From JBEKHI01 sp050012355 (GTDB lineage Bacteria > Actinomycetota > Actinomycetes > Streptosporangiales > Streptosporangiaceae): a stretch of DNA of 17,233 nt. The DNA lies in NCBI GenBank assembly GCA_050012355.1, contig JBEKHI010000152.1:1-17233 (forward strand). The letters are read 5' to 3'. Shown here piece by piece: positions 12,996-17,233 of this stretch. Both the position numbers and the translations under genes were made by a program. The notes below the pieces were generated by a model, which was given only the letters and a program-made list of their open reading frames with translations, was not told where the DNA came from and did not search any database. The first letter of the stretch is position 1. Each line of letters opens with the position of its first letter.

Positions 12996-13460
12996 ATGGC
13001 AAGCAACGAAGAGATCGTGCGCGCGGCGTACCGGACCGCCGAAGGCGGCGTCCAGGACCTGGCGGCCTGGCGCGACGCATTCACCGAGGACGGCGTCTTC
13101 AACGACATCGCCGGCGGTGCGAGCTACACGGGCGACCGGCTCGGCGACGTGGTGACCTACATGACGAACCTGTACCCCGACGTGCACCGAGAGCTGCTTC
13201 GCGTGCATGAGGCCGGCGCCAACCTGGTCGTGGTCGAGCTCCTGATCCAGGGGACGTTCCTCGGCCCGTTTCAGACGCCCGCTGGTCCGGTAGCTCCCAC
13301 CGGGACGAAGGTCAGCATCCCGACGGCCGACTTCTTCTACCTGCGCGACGGCAAGATCGAGACGTTCAACTGCTATGTGTCGATGAACATCATGTTCGCC
13401 CAGATGGGGGTCTACCCTGACTTCGCCGCCGCCGTGAAGGGGGCCGCTACCACCGGCTGA
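12996..13460 (+). CDS. NTF2-like/SnoaL-like protein
   Basis: The 154-residue product matches the cone-shaped NTF2/SnoaL-like fold by pattern: helix 1 NEEIVRAAYRTAEGG, the WRDAFTEDGVFND motif (about 24-38), a middle helix with GDVVTYMTNLYPDVHRELL, then strands VVVELLIQGTFLGPF and TADFFYLRDGKIETFNCYVS, typical of the family. Members are small cytoplasmic enzymes (cyclases, isomerases, hydrolases) or binding proteins for hydrophobic small molecules; which applies here is not visible. AGGAG (12982-12986) lies 9 bases before the ATG at 12996 but directly abuts the ATG at 12987, so the shorter form is chosen. It is 38 bases upstream of the hydroxylase gene, and both should be transcribed from the promoter at 12921, suggesting action on the same compound. 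Confidence 0.78.
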   Translation: MASNEEIVRAAYRTAEGGVQDLAAWRDAFTEDGVFNDIAGGASYTGDRLGDVVTYMTNLYPDVHRELLRVHEAGANLVVVELLIQGTFLGPFQTPAGPVAPTGTKVSIPTADFFYLRDGKIETFNCYVSMNIMFAQMGVYPDFAAAVKGAATTG

Positions 13461-13498
13461 CACCCGCGGCGGACTCGGTGACCAAGGGAAGGTGGCGC

Positions 13499-16144
13499 AT
13501 GGAAGAGGCAGAATTCCGAGTGACCGTGAACGGCGTAGAGCGCACCGTGACCTGCGAGCCGGACACGCCGTTGCTTGATGTGCTCCGCCACCACCTGGGC
13601 TTGGCCGGGCCGAAGTTCGGCTGCGGGATGGGGCTGTGCGGGGCGTGCTTCGTGCTTATCGATGGCCGCGCCCGCGCGTCCTGCGACCTGCCGGTGTCGG
13701 CTGTCGGCGGCCCCGTCACCACGGTAGAGGGACTATCAGCCGACGGTCGGCTTCATCCCGTCCAGCAGGCGTTCATCGACGAGCAGGCAGCGCAATGCGG
13801 GTACTGCTCCGCCGGCATGGTGATAGCCGCGGCTGGCCTGCTGCACGACCGTCCCGCCCCGACCGAGCCGGAAGTGCAGGAGGCTCTCAACGGCAATCTG
13901 TGCCGCTGCGGCACGCACGGCAGGATCATCCGCGCGGTACTGAAGGCAGCCGGGCAACTTCCCGCCAGCCAGGTCCTCACCCCGACCGCGGGCATCCAGG
14001 CCGCGGCGAGTCCGGTTACCGCCACGCCGTCCGGTGTCTCCTCGCTCCCGGCCGACCTGGCGGCAAACCCGGTGCTGGCCCGGTGGCTCGATTTCAGCCG
14101 GGACGGGGAGGTCACTGTCCGGACCGGCAAGGTGGAGTACGGACAGGGCATCTGGACCGCGCTAGCGCAGGTGGCCGCGGAGGAGCTCCAGGTCACCCTG
14201 GCCCGGGTGCGGGTGGCTCCGGTGTCCACCACCAGCAGCCCGGACGAGGGCGTCACGGCGGGCAGCCGGTCAGTCCAGGAGTCCGGCTCAGCACTCCGGC
14301 AGGCGTGCGCGCAAGCCCGCGACCTGCTCCTGGCCGCCGCCGCGACCAGGCTCGGAGTTCCCGGTACGGCACTGGCCGTGGCCGACGGGCAAATCCTGAC
14401 GGCAGACGGTCCGACTCGCCTTAGCTACTGGACGGTGGCGCAGCCGGGAATGCTTGACCGGCCGGCCGGGGTCCCGGTGGCATCACGGCCGCCGGGTGAG
14501 TGGTCCGTCGCCGGGCGCAGCGCCGCGCGGCCGGATATCCCGGACAAGGTGACCGGGCATCCGAGTTTCCTGCACGATCTCGTCCTGCCGGACATGGCCT
14601 ACGGACGGGTAGTACGGCCACCCGCGCGGGTCGCCGGCCTGACCGGGCTCACTGACCTCGATCTCGGCCCTGAGGTCATCCTGGTGCGGGACGGCTCGTT
14701 CCTCGGTGTGGTTGCCCCGACCGATCGCGGCGCGCTGCGGGCCGCCAGGCAGGTCGCCCGCGCGGCGCGATGGCAGACGACCTCATCGCTGCCCGATCCG
14801 GACGACTTGCGAGGGTTCATGCTGGCGGCTCGGTCGGAGGCCGAGACGGTGGTGGACCAGCCGATGGCGAGCCCGGCTACCCGAACGCTGACCGCCGAGT
14901 TCACCCGGCCGTTCCTCGCCCACGCGTCGGTGGCCCCCAGTTGCGCGATCGCCCGCTGGGACGGTGACTCGGTCACCGTGTGGTGCCACAGTCAGGGAAT
15001 CTTCCTGCTGCGCGAAGCAATCGCGACCGGGCTCGGGATCGAGGCCGGCCGGGTGACGGTGCATTACGCGGAGGGCGCGGGCGTCTACGGGCAGAACGGC
15101 GCTGACGATGTGGCCATGGACGCGGTGCTGCTGGCGCGGGCAGTCCCCGGCCGGGCGGTGCGGGTGCAGTGGACTCGTGAGGACGAGATGTGCTGGTCGC
15201 CGCTGGGGTCGGCCATGCTCGCGCGGCTCTCGGCCGGCCTAGACGCCAGAGGCCGGATCTTGACCTGGCGGCAGGACGTGTGGAGCAACGGCTTCATGGG
15301 CCGCCCCACCACGGGAGGGGAGCCGCGCCTGCTCGCCCTGACCCACCTGGCGGGCGGCCGCCCGATGCCGCCGGCGCCCGACCTGCAGTCGGCCAACTGG
15401 ATGGGCGCGTCGCGCAACGCGGTACCTGGCTACGACATCCCCGCGATGCAAGTCACCCGGCACCGGCTGCTGGACATGCCGATCAGGACGTCCTCGCTGC
15501 GGTCGCTCGGCGCGCATCTCAACGTATTCGCCATCGAGTCATTCATGGACGAACTGGCCGCCGTGGCCGGAGTCGACCCGGTGCGATTCCGGCTCGCCCA
15601 CCTCACTGACCCGCGGGCCCGGCAGGTGCTCACCGAGGCCGCGCACATGGCCGGATGGCCGCTGTCAACCCGAGACCGCCGGGAGGGGATCGGCTACGGA
15701 ACCGGGGTCGCCCGGTACAGCGGGAACGCGGGGTACTGCGCCGCCGTGGCCGAGGTGGCGGCGGACACCGATATCCGGGTGCGCAGGCTGTGGCTCGCGG
15801 TGGACGTGGGCCGGGTCATCAATCCGGACGGGGTGATCAACCAGGTCGAGGGCGGTGCCGTGCAGAGCGCGAGCTGGACGCTACGGGAGCAGGTCCGGTT
15901 CGACCGGGAGAAGATCACCTCTGCGGGATGGGACAGCTATCCCATTCTCCGGTTCGACCAGGCACCCGACGTTATGGTCCATATCATCGACGAGCCCGCG
16001 GAAGCAGAAACCGGCGCGGGGGAGGTCGCCCAGGGACCCGTCGCCGGTGCCATCGGCAACGCGATCGCCGACGCCGTCGGAGTGCGTGTCCGCGACTTGC
16101 CGCTTACCCGCGAGCGCGTCGCCCGAGCGATAGAAGAGAGTTGA
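13499..16144 (+). CDS. Fused [2Fe-2S]/molybdopterin hydroxylase (isoquinoline 1-oxidoreductase-like)
   Basis: One 881-residue chain holds what are usually two subunits. Residues 1-155 are the small iron-sulfur subunit: plant-type cluster ligands C42, C47, C50, C62 and the second cluster C100, C103, C135, C137 (CGYC and CRCG). After a linker rich in Ala, Pro and Thr (about 156-185), residues about 190-881 are the molybdenum-cofactor large subunit of the IorB type: GKVEYGQGIWTALAQVAAEEL, DEGVTAGSRS, GAGVYGQNGADD, WTREDEM, and the closing GAGEVAQGPVAGAIGNAIADA with the likely catalytic E842. Such enzymes hydroxylate N-heterocycles or oxidise aldehydes with water as oxygen source. No FAD subunit is present, so electrons probably leave to a cytochrome or other carrier. 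AAGGGAAGG (13484-13492) lies 6 bases before ATG 13499; the in-frame GTG at 13478 lies upstream of it. No cytochrome c CxxCH motif and no export signal were seen. Confidence 0.88.
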   Translation: MEEAEFRVTVNGVERTVTCEPDTPLLDVLRHHLGLAGPKFGCGMGLCGACFVLIDGRARASCDLPVSAVGGPVTTVEGLSADGRLHPVQQAFIDEQAAQCGYCSAGMVIAAAGLLHDRPAPTEPEVQEALNGNLCRCGTHGRIIRAVLKAAGQLPASQVLTPTAGIQAAASPVTATPSGVSSLPADLAANPVLARWLDFSRDGEVTVRTGKVEYGQGIWTALAQVAAEELQVTLARVRVAPVSTTSSPDEGVTAGSRSVQESGSALRQACAQARDLLLAAAATRLGVPGTALAVADGQILTADGPTRLSYWTVAQPGMLDRPAGVPVASRPPGEWSVAGRSAARPDIPDKVTGHPSFLHDLVLPDMAYGRVVRPPARVAGLTGLTDLDLGPEVILVRDGSFLGVVAPTDRGALRAARQVARAARWQTTSSLPDPDDLRGFMLAARSEAETVVDQPMASPATRTLTAEFTRPFLAHASVAPSCAIARWDGDSVTVWCHSQGIFLLREAIATGLGIEAGRVTVHYAEGAGVYGQNGADDVAMDAVLLARAVPGRAVRVQWTREDEMCWSPLGSAMLARLSAGLDARGRILTWRQDVWSNGFMGRPTTGGEPRLLALTHLAGGRPMPPAPDLQSANWMGASRNAVPGYDIPAMQVTRHRLLDMPIRTSSLRSLGAHLNVFAIESFMDELAAVAGVDPVRFRLAHLTDPRARQVLTEAAHMAGWPLSTRDRREGIGYGTGVARYSGNAGYCAAVAEVAADTDIRVRRLWLAVDVGRVINPDGVINQVEGGAVQSASWTLREQVRFDREKITSAGWDSYPILRFDQAPDVMVHIIDEPAEAETGAGEVAQGPVAGAIGNAIADAVGVRVRDLPLTRERVARAIEES

Positions 16145-16226
16145 CCCTATCAACGACCCCCAGATCGGCACGAGCAATGCGAAGGCCATCCTCGACCATA
16201 ACGCCGGGGCGTTGCTCGTTCAGTAG
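16140..16226 (+). pseudogene. Possible C-terminal fragment of an amidohydrolase
   Basis: In the frame one base on from the hydroxylase, 28 codons read VDPINDPQIGTSNAKAILDHNAGALLVQ and stop at TAG 16224-16226. The pattern K(A/I)xILxxNAxxLL is the usual C-terminal end of amidohydrolase-2 (COG2159-type, TIM-barrel) enzymes. There is no start codon or upstream continuation; the frame is closed by TAG at 16131. It looks like the leftover tail of a gene whose body was deleted, the breakpoint lying at the end of the hydroxylase gene. Because it is short, chance resemblance is possible. Confidence 0.35.
16171..16218 (+). terminator. Possible terminator after the hydroxylase gene
   Basis: CGAGCAATGC (16171-16180) can pair with GCGTTGCTCG (16209-16218), ten pairs with one G-T, around 28 bases. 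The second arm competes with a small palindrome AACGCC-GG-GGCGTT. Either structure might end the NTF2-like/hydroxylase transcript. Confidence 0.3.
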
Positions 16227-16381
16227 TGCGCAAGTGGCCGGATATGGACATTCGTGGGTGGAACTGTTGTCCCGAACCGGGCGCGGAGTTACGATCCGCA
16301 TCACCAGGTCGATGGCGGCATTGAGCTGGCAGCAAGAAGTGGCTCCCAATGATCATGGAATGCGTTGCCAGGCGCATGAAT

Positions 16382-16391
16382 GAAACGTTTC
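16382..16391. promoter_or_regulatory. LacI-type operator palindrome GAAACGTTTC
   Basis: A perfect 10-base palindrome with a central CpG, the hallmark of LacI-family operators, lies 149 bases before the ATG at 16541. It differs at one base from GAAACATTTC in the GH30 operator (2599-2608), and both are joined to a TTTCGAAA sequence. Confidence 0.5.
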
Positions 16392-16540
16392 GAAATGCGT
16401 CCTGCGCCGCGACAGAAAGCTCTTTTCAGCGACACCGGCAGGTGCGACCCGCGATCGCGGTCGAACGCTCCTGTCATGGAGCGATCAGACGCCCGGGTCG
16501 GCCTTTACCAGCGCATTCTCTGCATCAATGAGGAGCACGG

Positions 16541-17233
16541 ATGTTCAGCCCCCGCCGGATTCTCAATTATCCGCGGCCACGCAGCGCCGCTCACCGCCAG
16601 TCGAGGGTTCGCAGGCCCCGGGGGGCGGCCGCTCTTGGCTGCGCCGTGGTGCTGGCGGCGTGGGCCCTGGTGGTGTCCGGACCCGCGGCGGCGGCCGCAC
16701 CGGTCGCACCGGCGGCGGCTGCCGCGACGGCCTCGACCACGCCGTGGCCTTCCGATCCCGACTGGCAGAGTTACGTCGAGACCCCGTCCAGTTCGACGGT
16801 GTGCCCGGTGGCGATCGAGGCCACGTCGGGCACCGTGACCGGTGCGGGGAACCTAGTATGTGGTGGCTCGGGCGGGGCGACGTTGACCCTGACCTCGGGC
16901 GGGGCGACGCCGACTATCGTGCTCGATTACGGCCAGGAGGTCGGTGGCCTGCCGTACTTCGACGTCTCGGCCGAATCGGGTTCGCCGGTCCTGCAGGCCG
17001 GGTACAGCGAGGGCCTGAACTACTTGTCCGCCACCGGGGACGGCTCGGTGCCGTGGGCCGAGGGTGACTCCGAGCGGTACGACACCTACACGGTCACTGG
17101 GGCGGGGACCATCACGAACCCGGCGGTCCAGGGCGGCGAGCGCTACGAGGAGATCACGCTCACCTCGCCGGGCACCCTGACGCTGAGCGCCGCGGGCATC
17201 AACTACATCGCCGATCGCAGCGCCTACCAAGGC
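16541..17233 (+). CDS. Secreted GH78 alpha-L-rhamnosidase-like protein (3' truncated)
   Basis: The frame is open from ATG 16541 to the window edge (231 residues seen). GGAG (16532-16535) lies 5 bases before the ATG. A long basic N-region (about 30 residues with many Arg) precedes a hydrophobic core AALGCAVVLAAWALVVSG and an Ala-rich AxA cleavage area near residues 50-58, so the protein is exported. The mature N-terminus has WPSDPDWQSYVETP, an Ig-like/jelly-roll beta region and the combination VLDYGQEVGGLPYFDV, LQAGYSEGLNYLS, GDSERYDTYTV and GGERYEEITL, which I recognise from the N-terminal domains of actinobacterial alpha-L-rhamnosidases (GH78) and relatives. The catalytic (alpha/alpha)6 barrel lies beyond the window, so activity is an inference; it would release rhamnose from plant pectin or glycosides. 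It shares an operator type with the GH30 gene. Confidence 0.65.
   Translation, partial: MFSPRRILNYPRPRSAAHRQSRVRRPRGAAALGCAVVLAAWALVVSGPAAAAAPVAPAAAAATASTTPWPSDPDWQSYVETPSSSTVCPVAIEATSGTVTGAGNLVCGGSGGATLTLTSGGATPTIVLDYGQEVGGLPYFDVSAESGSPVLQAGYSEGLNYLSATGDGSVPWAEGDSERYDTYTVTGAGTITNPAVQGGERYEEITLTSPGTLTLSAAGINYIADRSAYQG

Larger units (their letters stand above)
16145..16540. other. 396-base region between hydroxylase and rhamnosidase-like genes
   Basis: It holds the amidohydrolase-like tail (to 16226), a possible terminator (16171-16218), and the GAAACGTTTC palindrome (16382-16391). The stretch 16230-16375 shows nothing recognisable. A clear -35/-10 pair for the downstream gene was not found. 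Frames on either strand here lack ribosome binding sites. Confidence 0.5.

Noticed and set aside
13478..13498. GTG start seven codons before the chosen hydroxylase ATG
   Set aside because: The strong AAGGGAAGG site lies between the GTG and the ATG at 13499 and is correctly spaced only for the ATG.
16104..16349. 81-residue minus-strand frame
   Set aside because: It has no ribosome binding site, overlaps the end of the hydroxylase gene, and has no recognisable domain.
1..17233. tRNA or rRNA genes
   Set aside because: No cloverleaf pattern with a GTTCGA-type T-loop and no rRNA-like stretch was recognised in the intergenic regions.

Overview
This is a GC-rich window with actinobacterial features: strong G/C third-position bias, Tat-type and long Sec signal peptides, GGAGG-type ribosome binding sites, TTGAC(R)/TA(n3)T promoters, and terminators without T-tracts. 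The secreted proteins (GH30-Ig-CBM2 glycosidase, CE4 deacetylase lipoprotein, S53 acid peptidase, GH78-like protein, Cys-rich repeat tail) point to a soil or litter saprophyte such as a Catenulispora/Actinospica/Streptomyces-like actinomycete. That placement is inference; no rRNA or taxonomic marker is present.

Layout. 1-338: 3' end of a secreted protein with two Cys-rich 65-residue repeats. 339-863: mostly empty, with a possible promoter. 864-2057: HsaA/DszC-type flavin-dependent monooxygenase, then a terminator-like hairpin. 2164-2368: promoter and a 41-aa single-pass membrane peptide. 2545-4697: promoter with LacI-type palindromes, then a secreted GH30 glycosidase with CBM2. 4788-6626: ABC half-transporter exporter. 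6690-8075 (minus): two-TM TPR-like protein. 8197-9084: Tat lipoprotein polysaccharide deacetylase. 9277-11715: S53 peptidase with IPT/TIG domains and a strong UUCG-tetraloop terminator. 11782-11907 (minus): internally deleted short-chain dehydrogenase remnant, divergent from a TetR regulator (11992-12612). 12613-12995: two hairpins, one with 25-bp perfect arms, then a promoter flanked by two ACTTGA/TCAAGT operators. 12996-16144: NTF2-like protein plus a [2Fe-2S]/molybdopterin hydroxylase fused into one chain, followed by an amidohydrolase-like tail fragment. 16541-end: start of a secreted GH78 alpha-L-rhamnosidase-like protein.

How it fits together. The glycosidases at the two ends carry near-identical GAAAC(A/G)TTTC palindromes upstream, suggesting a shared LacI-type regulator of plant-polysaccharide use. 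The deacetylase and S53 peptidase add to the extracellular degradative theme. The 11.8-16.2 kb block is a different module: a small-molecule oxidation locus (TetR, SDR remnant, NTF2-like protein, Mo-hydroxylase, amidohydrolase tail) with its own operators and two gene scars, consistent with a catabolic cluster eroded by deletion. It is the best candidate in the window for uncharacterised chemistry. No CRISPR array, tRNA, rRNA, transposase or phage gene was recognised.
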